Shown: positions 46,451 through 58,117, numbered from the stretch's first letter. The stretch is DNA of 64,000 bases from Allolobophora icterica (GCA_963556255.1 OY744617.1:23430689-23494688); one strand, 5' to 3'. Notes: generated by a model not told the origin, from the sequence alone. Made by a program: numbers and translations.

Positions 46451-46787
46451 CAGTGGTGGCAAACCTTTTTTAATGTGCGTGCCAAAATGCTGCTAAATCA
46501 TTTTAAAAATACCGTCGCGTGCCCCAGAATTTTGCACAGTATATAATTATTTTTCTCGTATATATGTTTTAGTTAACAAAGAGTAAAAAATGAATTAAAG
46601 ACGTTACTTCAAAGATCGTTGTTGAATGGTGTTAGAATGAAGTCCTTCAAAAAAGAAAATGTGGATTCCTACAAAGATTTTGTATTTCTAAGTTTGAAAC
46701 TTTGGGGACTCTCTGAATTCCGCGTGCCCAAAAAAAATTGGAACGTGTGCCACTTTGGGCACGTGTGCCATAGGCTCGCCATCCCTG
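46451..46787 (+). mobile_element. hAT-like MITE, family 8, in unit 2
   Basis: Same element and same duplication ATCTATGG (46443-46450, 46788-46795) as in unit 1, so it was copied with the segment rather than inserted twice. Confidence 0.95.
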
Positions 46788-46989
46788 ATCTATGGTGTTA
46801 TTATCACAATACACACAGCATCAATCAGTGTGGCTTCAAGTGAAATTATAGAGTCAACAACATAATCGGCTGCAGAAGAGCTGTCGAAATTTGATGGGTC
46901 AGTGAATGTACCACATTCCCAAACCTCAAACAGGGTGTCTAGCAATGGAACAGCTGGTTCGGTCCAAATGGTTACAATAAATGGCCACA

Positions 46990-47395
46990 AAGGCTGCACT
47001 TGTTGAACATTAATATCTGCTGTTAACAGACACTGGGTTTAGACGTGACCTTACAGGCGGAAGTTGATTAACATTAATGTCTGCTGTTAACAGACACTGG
47101 GTTTAGACGTGACCATACAGGCTGCAGTTGATTAACATTAATGTCTGCTGTTAACAGACACTGGTTTTAGATGGTCACACTTGATGAACATTAATATCTG
47201 CTGTTAACAGAGGTGGGCCCATTGGCTCCACTTGATCAACATTAATAACTGCTGTTAACAGACACTGGTTTCAGACATGACCAACATTGGCTGCACTGCA
47301 CTTGATGAACATTAATATCTGCTATTAACAGATACTGGTTTAGACATGGCCACACTTGATGAACATTAATGTCTGCTGTTAACAGACACTGGTTA
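46990..47395. repeat. minisatellite with CTGTTAACAG core, unit 2
   Basis: About seven units of the same array as in unit 1. Confidence 0.92.
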
Positions 47396-47796
47396 TGAGT
47401 TTTATGTTGCAGTAAAAAGGAGACGAATTGAAACACTGCCGTGACTGACGCAAACCAAATCCTCATTTTCTGGCGGCATAACCACTGCGAGGAGCGACCG
47501 TGTCCGCCGCCAGACAACTCCATCATCATAAATAATCGCTGAAGAGAAAATCAACAATTCCGAATGACAAGGATTCGGAGACAAAGATGAGATAAGCCGA
47601 CAGGAAGGAAGGGCTGCGGAGGACGCAGAGGACGAGGACGCGAAGAAGGCGACGTTATCAAATGCATCCACGCATCGCTGGAGATCAATAGGAATCATTG
47701 GCTGGCTAAAGAGGTCCATTTATTTCAAGACACTCACCAACTCCAGCCACATGGCCCTCTCTAATTTAATCAGCTAAAAAGATTCCCTGGCTGCTA

Positions 47797-47817
47797 CTGC
47801 TGTTCCTGTTGATGATG

Positions 47818-47859
<42 letters not shown>

Positions 47860-47890
47860 ATGATGCTGCTGCTGCTGCTGCTGCTGCTGC
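47797..47890. repeat. (TGC)n microsatellite
   Basis: CTG/TGC triplets with GATGAT interruptions. Confidence 0.97.
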
Positions 47891-48183
47891 AACCGATACG
47901 AGCCATCTTCCTAACCAGATGCTCGCAACAGCCAACGCTAAGATTATGCAGTGAGAGCAGAGTATCCCTTACACGGCTGCTCTCAATCAATCAATCACTC
48001 TGTCCATCAATTTTGTTCACTGTCCTGATACAGCTTACAATTATCGAGCAGTGAATTAACACCACCAATCATTATCAATCAAGGCTCACAGTTTATTAAT
48101 TAATATCAAACAACACAGGCAATTATTAGATTATCTTGCGTCTTACATCTTTGGAAAAGGTATGTATGCATACATATATGTAT

Positions 48184-48251
48184 GCATCTAATTATCAATC
48201 AATCAATCAATCAATCAATCAAGCATTTTATATAGCGCCCCCTCAAGGAAT
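48184..48251 (-). mobile_element. 3' UTR and (ATTG)n tail of the LINE at 48252-48824
   Basis: On the minus strand, after the stop: GATTCCTTGAGGGGGCGCTA, TATAAAATGCTTG and an ATTG tail. This defines the family C 3' end used for the other copies. Confidence 0.85.
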
Positions 48252-48824
48252 CTATTCAGAGGCGCTCCCAGCCCAACCCCGGCGAAAGAGAAAAGTCTTT
48301 AGAGCAGAGAAGAAAGCGGTGGATGAGTTTCGAGGAAGAGACCGCAGCTCAGAAGGAAGCCCATTCCAAATTTTGGGACCAACGACGGAGAAAGCACGCT
48401 GCTGCATAGTAGCGGTGCGTGCGAAAGGAACAGAGAGATCACCACGGGTGGTAGAGCGAAGAGAGCGGTGACCAGGTGGAACAGAGGCACGAGAACAGAG
48501 CTCACGCAGATAGAAGGGAGCACAGCCAAGCTGACATTTCCAGACAATGGAGGCAACCCGGTAGACAATGCGTTGTGAGAGTGGTAACCAGTGGAGGACA
48601 TCACGCATGTATTCAGAAACATGGCCAAATTTAGGTATGCTCCCAATCAAACGCGCAGCAGAACGCAATACGCGTTCCAGACAGTTCAGTCGAGTGAGGG
48701 GAAGCCCAATATAGAGGGAGCAGCAATAGTCAAGCCGACAGGTAATGAATGCATGAACGAGAGTAGCAGCAGATTGGGGGAAAAGAGAGCGGGAAACAAC
48801 GCGAAGCTGTCGTAGCTGAAAGTA
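48252..48824 (-). mobile_element. LINE (family C, CR1/L2-like) reverse-transcriptase C-terminal domain, 190 codons intact
   Basis: One uninterrupted minus frame runs from 48824 to the stop at 48252-48254. In order it shows FITCRLDYCCSLYIGLPLTR, LNCLERVLRSAARLIGSIPK, VLHWLPLSQRIVYR, APFYLRELC, RSLRSTTRGDLSVPFAR, RAFSVVGPKIWNGLPSELRS and LKTFLFRRGWAGSASE. These are the usual blocks after the fingers/palm in CR1/L2/jockey-type ORF2. The YADD core and everything 5' are missing, so it is a 5'-truncated but young copy. It is the source type for many 3' ends in the window. Confidence 0.95.
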
Positions 48825-49204
48825 TCAAGCCCGATATGATACAAGTACATATTCAGACTATACATGATACATCCATACATACATCCATACATATGTATGT
48901 ATCATACATTATTACATGTGTAATATGTACTTAAAAATCATACATGTCAACTAGCTCTATCAATCTATCTATTCTGTTTCTGGATGCATGGTTACTGAAT
49001 AACTAATTGAAGTGAAAATGAATTGAATTGAAATGAATGTAAATAAGTATGGAGGTATGCAAGGATGTATGTATGCATGTACATATACACAGGCATACAA
49101 GCAAGCATACACACAAACAGACCTTTGGGTGAAACATAATGTGTGCTGTTCTGCAGTTCCATACTTCCTTCCATCCATCCTTCCGTCCATCCGTCCATAG
49201 GTGG

Positions 49205-49380
49205 CCCAAATTAGCCGGACTTCGGTCCCTTTAGGGTTTCCTTTTGTGCCCACTAGAAAATTATCTTATTCGTTGTAACATTGTTACTGTGTTTACTATG
49301 TAACGGTGTTACTATGCTTACATTTATGCTGTTTACTTTGGACCAATAAAATTTATGGTTATGGTTATGGTTATATATAT
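49205..49380 (+). mobile_element. LINE 3' end with terminal hairpin (copy C)
   Basis: Hairpin GGAC-TTCG-GTCC (49217-49228), then TTTAGGGTTTCC, AATAAA at 49345-49350 and a (GGTTAT)n tail. Confidence 0.7.
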
Positions 49381-49544
49381 GTATGCATGTATGTGGCTGG
49401 GTCTTTGCATAGCTGTCTGGCAAGGCGTCTAATATCTTCTTCCAATCCTCTCTTACATTACACAGCAGTGAAAAGAACATCTCTGCATCTTCTCGTGTCT
49501 GTGACCATCGCAGGAGCCTTTTATTATCTGTAATTTAAAGCAAC

Positions 49545-49690
49545 TGGACGTTATATAGCGCATTTCTTGGCATCTGAATGGCACACTCGCACAGAGCCTT
49601 GGACGACGACAGCGCCCTGAATAGAGTCGTTCATTTACTGAGTGAATTTATATAGCTCCTTTTTAAGATGTCTTAAGTGTAAGTCTCTGA
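49545..49690 (-). mobile_element. two LINE (family C-like) 3' end remnants
   Basis: GTTATATAGCGCATTTCTTG at about 49550 and GAATTTATATAGCTCCTT at about 49645, both complements of the family C 3' UTR. Confidence 0.5.
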
Positions 49691-49734
49691 GGCAGATTGC
49701 ATTCTGTCACAGAATCTCACTCTCTGCCCATCTG

Positions 49735-49778
49735 TCTGTCTGTCTCTGTCTCTATCTGTCTGTCGGTCTGTCTGGCTA

Positions 49779-49832
<54 letters not shown>
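49735..49832. repeat. (TCTG)n microsatellite
   Basis: TCTG repeats, perfect for the last 55 bp. Confidence 0.98.
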
Positions 49833-49833
<1 letters not shown>

Positions 49834-49894
49834 GAATCCTTCTGAACCATTGTGACTCATTAACGCAAGAGTCAGACTATTTCTCATCATACAG

Positions 49895-50668
49895 AAACAT
49901 TCAGTTGCAGTCCATGAGTCAGTCAGCCCAGTGTCAGTCCCTGAGTCAGTCAGTCCCTGAGTCAGTCAGTCCCTGAGTCAGTCAGTCTGTGAGTCAGTCA
50001 GTCCCTGAGTCAGTCAGTCTGTGATTCAGTCAGTCCATGAGGCTGTCAGGCCCAGAATCAATCCATGAGTCAGTCAGTCCCTGAGTCAGTCAGTCCCTGA
50101 GTCAGTCAGTCCCTGAGTCAGTCAGTCTGTGAGTCAGTCAGTCCATGAGGCTGTCAGGCCCAGAATCAATCCATGAGTCAGTCAGTCCTTGAGTTAGTTA
50201 GTCTGTGGGTCAGTTCATGAGTCAGTCAGGCCCAGAGTCAGTCCATGAGTCAGTCAGTCAGTCCATGAGTCAGTCAGTCCATGAGTCAGTCAGGCCCAGA
50301 GTCAGTCCATGAGTCAGTCAGTCAGTCCATGAGTCAGTCAGCCCAGTGTCAGTCCCTGAGTCAGTCAGTCTGTGAGTCAGTCAGTCCATGAGTCTGTCAG
50401 GCCCAGAATCAATCCATGAGTCAGTCAGTCCTTGAGTTAGTTAGTCTGTGACTCAGTCAGTTCATGAGTCAGTCAGGCCCAGAGTCAGTCCATGAGTCAG
50501 TTAGTCAATCAGTTCATGAGTCAGTCAGGCCCAGAGTCAGTCCAAGAGTCAGTCAGTCAGTCAGTCCATGAGTCAGTCAGACCCAGAGTCAGTCCATGAG
50601 TCAGTCAGTCAGTCAGTCCATGAGTCAGTCAGACCCAGAGTCAGTCCACGAGTCAGTCACTGAGCTAC
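49895..50668. repeat. GAGTCAGTCAGTCC minisatellite
   Basis: Over 770 bp of units of 16-20 bp, with longer repeating patterns that include AGGCCCAGA units. Confidence 0.96.
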
Positions 50669-51111
50669 TGAGTCAAACGACCAATCTTCTGCTCCGTTGG
50701 CTTCTCTTTCTTTGGATAAACGACTGCTACCTAATGCCCCCTGCTAGTTTATCACTCATTCGACCTCCCTATATCTCCCTATTTGTCTCTCTCTGTCTTC
50801 ATGTCTTTGTCTGTCCATACAACATTATATCTGTATGCATCTCTACCAGGATTCCTCTCGCTTTTGCTTCTGGTCCATCTCATTGGCTCTGTCTCTGTCT
50901 CTCTCTGTCTGTCTCTCCCTTCCTCCCTACCCCTCTCCAAAGGCGGCTACACCATAGAAACCTTGGAGCAAATGCTCCATCCAAGAAATAGGGGAAGGAT
51001 CTGTAAGTGTATGTGCCACCACGGGGGGGGGGAGGAAGGGGAAGGGGAAGAGCAGGGGAGGGAGGGGAAGTTGCTCCAATGACTTAGGGGGATAGACGCT
51101 CCAGCCCCTCT
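50669..51111. other. no gene recognised
   Basis: Pyrimidine-rich, then a short G-rich patch (51021-51070). No exon evidence. Confidence 0.4.
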
Positions 51112-51253
<142 letters not shown>

Positions 51254-51359
51254 CGATCTTGAGCACACAATCATCACTTTCATCCTTAAACAAGGAAAGC
51301 CATCAGAATCAAATTGCTTCACACAACAATTCATAAAACTAAGCCGACCATCGTCAACG

Positions 51360-52030
51360 ACACTCAACGTTATGAAACTTCACTCGCCCCAAACCACTGA
51401 AATCATAAAAAAAATCAAAGGCACCGCCCATTCGCTATCAGCGCCCCCATCACAGCCGACATAAAGCGTTATTGCGGGTCTGATCCACGCATATTAGAAG
51501 AATCGAACTGGACCAAAGACATAAAAGCAGACGGACTGAACCAAGACATAAAGAACGGAGATGGTAAGACACGAACTAATCCTCGCCCATTGACCGCTGA
51601 ATTGCGATGAAAGGGGAAACGCTGCCGAGGCTTAAACCCCCAGAAACGGTTTCGAAAGGGGTTCAGAATCGGGCGATGAACGATCAGGAGTATAGGCTGT
51701 CGAAATGAATTGCTAGAGCCTTGGGAGGGATTAGCTGGCAGATTTACTAGGGTAGGCGCCCAATAAAAGCCCTTTAAGGTCGTCCCTGAAGTGGTGCCGG
51801 ACTCGAAATGGCCCTGCCGTTTTCGCACCTTCGTGACATTCCATCAGACGCGAGCCGCCGGCGAACACAGGCATCGACTTATCCAAGCACCACGCATAAA
51901 CCTGTACGTCGAGGACACAATAGCATGGAGGTGCTAATGCGATGATAATAACAGAAAAGCGCACGGCTTCAACTCCGTCCTCGCCTGCCAATAGCAGTAG
52001 CCGACAATTAGTACCCTGCCAGAGTGTGGG
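51360..52030. other. CpG-rich stretch with unsupported frames
   Basis: Balanced-to-GC-rich sequence without dispersed repeats. Two minus frames (51469-51828 and 51731-52036) overlap. An acceptor-like TGCTATTGGCAG precedes part of the second. Could be a promoter or an exon; undecided. Confidence 0.25.
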
Positions 52031-52177
52031 CATCACAATGGACCCATATTGGCTCTATATATATAGGTGGGTCCTATATCATGGGCTCCATACGGGCATT
52101 CTGGCAGGATAAGGTTCGGGAAACTGTTCGTTCGTTGCATAACAGCATCTATTGGTTGTCATAACAAACATATTAAT

Positions 52178-52500
52178 CGTAATCGTAATCTCGAAATTTC
52201 TACAGCGCCAAAACAGCGAAGTCGCGGGAACTAGCTTATTCACAAGCGCTTAGTCAAAAAATAATCGATAGGCGGGGGGAGGTGAAATCGGTTCCAGGTC
52301 AAGATCCAAAGGGATAGGGCAGGAAGACAGTCAGACGGCTAAGGTGGATGGTGATTAGAGTTGAAACGGCGAGGGAGTTAAGGAGAAGAGGAGGATTTGT
52401 AAAAGAGCAGTTTTCAGTTTTGAGTGAAAGACCTGCAGAGTAATATCAATAGGTCGGGTTTTGGTTGATGAAGTAGCTCGTAATAATACTGTTATGATGT
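52178..52500 (-). mobile_element. LINE (family F) decayed tail and 3' end
   Basis: Minus strand: homologous to 3225-3430 (GAGCTACTTCATCAACCAAA...), then GTGAATAAGCTAGTTCCCGC, GGCGCTGTAGAAATTTCGAG and ATTACGATTACGATTA tail. Links the reverse-transcriptase piece to the family F 3' UTR. Confidence 0.75.
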
Positions 52501-52589
52501 TCGCCTTTACATTAAGCAGTTCTTGTGCGTTTAATCCGTGTTAACATGTCTACCTTCTTATATCATGGTATTAAAAGGAAACTGCTTGA

Positions 52590-52720
52590 TGTTTGATGTG
52601 GCGCTTCGGCGTGAAAACTCCGACACAGTATCAAATGCTGTAGTCGGGAGCGACTCTGAGTAGTAGTAGACTTGCGGAGGCGCTATAGAAATATCCGGAA
52701 TAAATAAATAAATAAATTAT
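52590..52720 (+). mobile_element. LINE (family C-like) 3' end
   Basis: GGGAGCGACTCTGAGTAG, GGCGCTATAGAAATATCC and an AATAAATAAATAA tail. Confidence 0.6.
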
Positions 52721-52779
52721 CATCAACTGATCACAGCACTTTATTCATTCGTACTGATCGCAAGCACAAGGTCAGTAGA

Positions 52780-53244
52780 CAGTGGCGGCGATCTTGTCTG
52801 AGAGGTGGGGGGGGGGACAAAGTCGGCCACGATCTCGTCGACGACCTTTTTTGGAAAATCTTGTCCCAAAAAAAAATTTTTTTCTGCCACCACTCCGAAA
52901 AATTTCCATTTGATCTCCCGAAAAAGTTGACTTTTTTTTTTTAGTCCTCCACCTACTTTCGTCACTTCTTCAAAAAAAACATACCTTCTAAATAACTCAC
53001 AACCTTTTTTACCTATTCGTCTTACAACAAAATTCTCCTTCTTCACATTATTTTGGGGGGGACACTTCTGCTCGAAACTACTTTTCAGGTCCAAAAACGC
53101 ACTAACAACTCATTTTCGCCCTCGCACACTATTGCATTTTTTAGTTTTTCTTCGAAATTTGGGGGGTCCGATGCATGGCGTGTCCCCCCCACTCTTAAAG
53201 GTTGGGGTCTTGTCCCCTGCGACCCCCCGGGATCGCCGCCCATG
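52780..53244. mobile_element. hAT-like MITE, family 9
   Basis: Ends CAGTGGCGGCGATC and, complemented, CATGGGCGGCGATC. Perfect 8-bp duplication TCAGTAGA at 52772-52779 and 53245-53252. 465 bp. The interior has T-rich and G-rich tracts; the Lys-rich 117-codon minus frame across it has no transposase motif. Confidence 0.94.
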
Positions 53245-53470
53245 TCAGTAGATCTTAATCGGAGGCACAAGGCATATGTGCACAAACATCATAGTTGTTA
53301 CAAAAAATCGCTCAGCAGTCTCAAACCTGCAACTGCTGGTTTGCAGACAAAGCCAGCAGCTACCAAACAGACCAGCACTTGCCCAAGATTCTTAAATAGT
53401 GAACATTTCAAAGATTGCCCAAACCTAGGCACTGTAGTAAAGGCCAATTGCTCAGTCACTGTGTCACTGG

Positions 53471-53690
53471 GGCATGGCAGCTGAATGGGTAGAGCAATCG
53501 GCCTCTGTAACGCGTAGAGTACGGGTACGAGCCCCACTCAGACGGTCCCTGTGGACCTTGAGCAAGCTCTTCACAGACAATTGCTCAGTGCTGTTGATGC
53601 TCTGTTGTATGGCCATGAAGTTCTGAACTTCGAAAGAAGGGTAGTATCAAATACAGTTGCATTGTATAATGCAAAACGGTCACACTATAT
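53471..53690 (+). mobile_element. tRNA-derived SINE (family A), near full length
   Basis: Head GAATGGGTAGAGCAATCGG, B-box-like GGGTACGAGCCCC, core TGGACCTTGAGCAAGCTCTT and ACAATTGCTCAGTGCTGTTG, then the 3' module AAGTTCTGAACTTCG and ATCAAATACAGTTGCATTG. This copy joins the family A core to the tail seen on family D copies. Confidence 0.85.
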
Positions 53691-53768
53691 ACCAGTGTCA
53701 GTTTCAAACAGGCACAAATCGACGTATGGTTATACAGCCGGTGATAGATCTTCATCTAACTCCAAACA

Positions 53769-53930
53769 CAGTCTTGTTGTCCTCGGGCCAAGGTCTTGGT
53801 AACAGTGCACTCGAGTTCGTTTTTAAAAGTCTTGGTCTTGAGGTTCAAAGTCTTGGTCATGAGGTTCAAAGTCTTGGTCTTGAGGTTCAAAGTCTTGGTC
53901 TTGAGGTTTAAGGTCTTGACAACAAGACTG
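53769..53930 (+). mobile_element. hAT-like MITE, family 10, with internal minisatellite
   Basis: Perfect 13-bp terminal inverted repeats CAGTCTTGTTGTC. 8-bp duplication TCCAAACA/TCCAAGCA (7 of 8) at 53761-53768 and 53931-53938. The interior is four to five copies of AGTCTTGGTCTTGAGGTTCA. Inverted sister at 57209. Confidence 0.92.
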
Positions 53931-53968
53931 TCCAAGCATCTTCTTAGCCTCAGGCTACAACTTCCGAA

Positions 53969-54540
53969 GTGATAGATCTTCATCGACATCCAAACATCCT
54001 TTCAGCTTCGGGCAACAACTTCCAAAGAACTGGAAGTAAAACAACACAGTTAGGCCACGGCAAAACCCACCCATCTGAAATCAGCACAGCTTGCGACCTA
54101 AGAGAAAAAAACGGCAGAAGTCGCCGCCACGCAGAGATTCCGGTCGTGCTAACAGCCAAACGCATTACGGCACTCGGGTGTTTCCGCGTCGCCTACGAAG
54201 ACTACGACGTACGTCGGCTTCATTCACTTCGTTGGATGCTATTTCCACCTAACGACATCTACTCAGTGTCTGCTTAATTATCCGTCTGCCTCGATCATCA
54301 TCATGATCATGATCAGAAGCGGCGCTGGCTCCATCTAGCGTTGCTATCCGTCTTCATTTCACTGTTTATTCAGACTTAAGATTAACGACGGCCATTGTCT
54401 ATTCGTTACTCGTATTTCGCCGCCCTGCGCTGCTCTGGCGGAGAAGCATCGGCCCGTCATTATTCTCCATTAGACTCTCCCCTCACATCTCGACTCCTCT
54501 CCTATTATCAGTTACGCTGTAATCAATCGTAATGTCCTTA
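53969..54540. other. CpG-rich stretch, no supported gene
   Basis: Frames on both strands over 53969-54277 are unsupported. The CpG density and absence of repeats would fit a regulatory region. Confidence 0.25.
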
Positions 54541-55546
54541 GGTAAAAATATGTACATTCTCTTACATTTACATCATAGCATATATACATATACATATATA
54601 TGTATATATATGTGCATATTATATGCACTATGTAGTAAAAATATATATGCACTATGTAGTAAACGCCTTTAACAAATACTCAATGAAAGTATATAATATT
54701 CGTGACAATAATTATTAATTAAATAGATCCACAGTACCAAATCTAATAACTTCTCTCTAGAGCGTCGTTATCCTAATAAAGCATCAGCTGATGGTCGCTT
54801 CAAGTGAACTTGCAGTCGATATTATAAGCCGTTAGAAAAGTAAGAGAAACCACCAGAGGACAAGCTTAGACCGAGTAAGTCAGCTGAAACAGATGAGCTT
54901 AAAGGTTAGTTAATACTGCTAACAATGAATACTACCAGAGAACCAACAAAACACACTGAAAAGGCAGTGAAATCCAAAGAAATCCAGACTTTGTAGAGCA
55001 ACATTCAACAAAGAGTGCAAATGAAATTAGAATTCACTGCCATGTTCTTTCAATGTAAACACGAATTTTTAAGGCCATCTATGGAACCTTTCACACTTCA
55101 TCGTTGCTTAAAACCAAATGCAAGATGAAACAGAGTTCCAGATACAGTCAATCAGTTGTCTGACCCATTGGGTCAACACAGTAGCTACTCCACTAGGTAA
55201 GATGAAGAATTTCACCTTCATTGGATGCATGGGTCATTATGCAATTGCACCCATGGTAGAATGCACACACATCTTTGGATCAAATTCAGATGAATAGCTA
55301 TGTATGAATCATCTCATAATGTAACAGGTAATGCACCCCACAGCCTGACACTTTGGTCTCATCACCAAAGTCAGAAAAATTGTCTTTTGCTACTCCACAA
55401 ATTGTAGCACAGACTTCTGTAAGTAAATGTCCCCCCCCCCATTACAGCGTCTGCTGCTTTGGTCCCTCACTTCCCTACGACGAAGCGGCCTCGTCACGCC
55501 TTTTATGCATTGGACCACCCTCCTGGAACTGTCTACCATAAACGTT
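54541..55546. other. no gene recognised
   Basis: AT-rich, with an ATATAC palindrome-like tract at 54577-54660. Otherwise unassigned. Confidence 0.4.
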
Positions 55547-55609
55547 AACTTTAACGACGAGCTGCATTGGTTTCTCAGTCACTTTTAGCACACTCTCGTG
55601 GTTAAAGTG
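55547..55609 (+). mobile_element. quasi-palindromic mini-element, copy 2
   Basis: Ends ACTTTAACGACGAG and CTCGTGGTTAAAGT are inverted; centre TTGGTTTCTCAGTCAC. Confidence 0.85.
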
Positions 55610-55740
55610 GTAAGCATACAACTATTTCGTTACAGACAGCTGAAGAAACATTTTCATGATTCACCGTCTAAGATGTTAGATAGCCATGTTAAGACACTTG
55701 TGAGGTTCTTAGAAGGTTCTCTACAAAAATCCAGATATAT

Positions 55741-55925
55741 ACCTACATAAATACATGCATACATACATGCATAAATACATACACACATACATGCATACAT
55801 ACACATACATACCACATAAATACATACACACATACATAGATACAAACATACATACATACATACAGTGTCATATACACATACAAACACACATATATACACA
55901 CACATACATACATATATACAAAAAC
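55741..55925. repeat. (ACAT)n-type microsatellite
   Basis: ACATACAT and ACACATAC repeats, about 185 bp. Confidence 0.95.
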
Positions 55926-55929
55926 ATAC

Positions 55930-56290
55930 TTTACATCCTAACACGAGACACTTGGTTAATCCGCATGAACATCACTGCGGTGGCCGTACCATCAATTCTC
56001 CCACCAAATTAACACCGAGGAGGAGGCAGCATTCACTCTCCCATTCCGCATCATTCAGCATAATCGCAGACCTGGCGCCACCTGGGTGCGACCATTTGGA
56101 CAAGAGAAACGCGATGCTGATCAGAAGATGGAAATAAATTAGCACCAGTGGTTTTGAAGCGCAAGTGCCCTCACCGCCTGGCAACTGGCAGCGCCATGAC
56201 GTCCGCTGTCATGCGCACAACTCCGCACAGATGATTGATTGAGACCGGATCTATCCGCACCTAATCTCGTCCGAATGCTCTTAAATGCTG
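55930..56290 (-). other. CpG-rich stretch with a small hydrophobic ORF
   Basis: A minus frame (55972-56184, 70 codons) contains LVLIYFHLLISIAFLLSKW, then an acidic and Cys-rich part. An acceptor-like TATTTCCATCTTCTGATCAG lies inside it. Either a small membrane ORF, a last exon, or chance. Confidence 0.2.
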
Positions 56291-56536
56291 ACACGCATTC
56301 AGCAAATCATTCATATACAGAATTACTCATACATATATATATATTGATACATATAAATTTACACATACATATCATATATATATACTGATGCAAATGCAAT
56401 ACTTGCACTGTACAATTATACTCATATATTAAATAATCTCACCATCACCAACACATATGTATTCAGCAATGTGCATTTTACCTATACATGCTTATATACA
56501 CATGCATAATGTGCATGAAATAACTCATCAGCAGCA

Positions 56537-56582
56537 ATATAAACCACAATATATATATATATATATATATTGTGGTTTATAT
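56537..56582. repeat. perfect 46-bp AT-centred palindrome
   Basis: ATATAAACCACAAT and its complement flank a TA tract; symmetric about 56559/56560. Confidence 0.95.
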
Positions 56583-57208
56583 ATCTTTCATATAGACACA
56601 CACATGTCATGTATATACATATAATCGTACAAACTTATCAGAGGAATGTTGCTAAATGCATTCCTCACAAATAATATTGAAAAGATATATTGAATTCAGC
56701 TGATGACTAAATAAAAATACTGCAGATATGTGACATTAATGGTCATAAAGCAGTTTTTGAAATTGGCCTTACACAGGTTGAATGGTGACAGCCACCTTCT
56801 CTAGGTTTCAGACCAAGTCGCAACACGCAGCATCAAGAACGCTTTTAAGTCTGTCATTTTGACAAGATAATTAAGTGATTAACTTCACTCAATCTCCTTC
56901 TCAACCGAAGCACAGACGCCCCATGGGACAGTGGTTTTTAGAGCTCTTTCACTGAAGCACATATACGGCAATCGGAAAACAGGAAAGCTCTCCGTAACTG
57001 TCGCATCGCCTGACAACACAGAAAGACGGATGCGGACTAAACCCCGTTGGGACAGACGCCTAGGTGAACAATCGGCCAACGGTGGCTGCCAGCTACACGC
57101 TGAGAGGCGACTGATTGCAAATTAGAGACCGTGGGACGCTGTAGAGCACTTAACTCATCTTGAAACCACACCGTCATTCTACGACGCAAGGATCGATCGG
57201 CAGACAAG
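56583..57208. other. no gene recognised
   Basis: AT-rich, then a CpG-rich patch at 56880-57180 with short unsupported frames on both strands. Confidence 0.4.
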
Positions 57209-57374
57209 CAGTCTTTTTGTCAAGACCTTAAACATCAAGACCAAGACCAAGACCAAGAACCTCAAGACCAAGACCAAGATCAAGACTTTGAACCTCAAGA
57301 CCAAGACCAAGACTTTTGGTCTCAAGACCAAGACTTTCAAAAACGAACTCGAGGTCTCGAGGACAACAAGACTG
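57209..57374 (-). mobile_element. hAT-like MITE, family 10, second copy
   Basis: Inverted relative to 53769-53930. Ends CAGTCTTTTTGTC and, complemented, CAGTCTTGTTGTC. 8-bp duplication CAGACAAG/CAAACAAG (7 of 8) at 57201-57208 and 57375-57382. The interior is the complementary minisatellite. Confidence 0.92.
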
Positions 57375-57479
57375 CAAACAAGACGCCATATCCTGTTAGC
57401 ATCTCTAACTCACAGAATGCTAACATCGCTAATCACAGCAGAAATGAATCGTCAGATAAGTTCCTGCCAGCAATGCATA

Positions 57480-57730
57480 AAGTAACATCTAGAAAGCACA
57501 ACAGCTCAGTTTACACTTAAGTTCTTGAGACTTCTGGAAGGTCCCGCCTTAACAGCTGCTCTGCCTCCTCTCTTGATCTGCCCCCTCTGGTAACTGGACT
57601 CTGACCTCCTTCGGACTACTCTTTGGAAAACCCCCTCTGATTTGACACAGTGCTCGTGAATAGGCTGGCGCCCTGCGCTTGGCCTTCGAGTGCCACTTTA
57701 GAAGTTTTGAGATTATAATTACGATTATGA
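57480..57730 (+). mobile_element. LINE (family F) 3' end
   Basis: GACACAGTGCTCGTGAATAG, CTGGCGCCCTGCGCTTGGCC and a TTATAATTACGATTATGA tail. Confidence 0.7.
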
Positions 57731-58059
57731 AGGTCAATGCTTCAAATCTCACCAAAACAGTTTCTACACCCAATGACAAAGCAGCACTGGACTACCAGTT
57801 CTAGATTTTATTCACTTCATTTGAGTATGGTTTTTTATTTAAGGATGCATTCACATCGGTGGTCATGGCTTCCGCAATTCAATAAAGTAATTTAGATATT
57901 ATTCACTTTGTTCGAGCATGATTTTTATTTAAGAATGCATAAAAAAACAGTTGTATTCGACTCCTGTAAAACTGTTATCATGTGCTTCTACTGTATACAA
58001 GTATGTAAGGCGCCCTGCGTGGCTGCCGTTTCTACTATATGTATGTTCACTGTACAGTG

Positions 58060-58117
58060 TAGTGCGGTTAGCAGGCGCTTAATTAAAGAAAAGATATTAT
58101 TATTATTATTATTATTA
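58060..58117 (+). mobile_element. LINE-like 3' end with (ATT)n tail
   Basis: AGTGCGGTTAGCAGGCGC, AATTAAAGAAAAGATATT and ATT repeats; parallels 41790-41881. Confidence 0.5.

Larger units (their letters stand above)
45470..47640 (+). repeat. tandem segmental duplication, unit 2 (2.2 kb)
   Basis: Second copy of 43559-45469, directly abutting it. It is longer because the TACTTCTATCTATG array has grown (45896-46440) and shorter in the CTGTTAACAG array. Confidence 0.95.

Noticed and set aside
45234..47719. Minus-strand frames shared by both duplication units as evidence of a conserved gene
   Set aside because: Both units are recent copies, so a shared open frame gives no evidence of selection; parts run into the minisatellite.
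48252..48668. Host gene of 138 residues
   Set aside because: Sequence matches the conserved C-terminal blocks of LINE reverse transcriptase and recurs in the window.
52741..53094. Lys-rich 117-residue protein
   Set aside because: Lies almost wholly inside a MITE with clear ends and target duplication.
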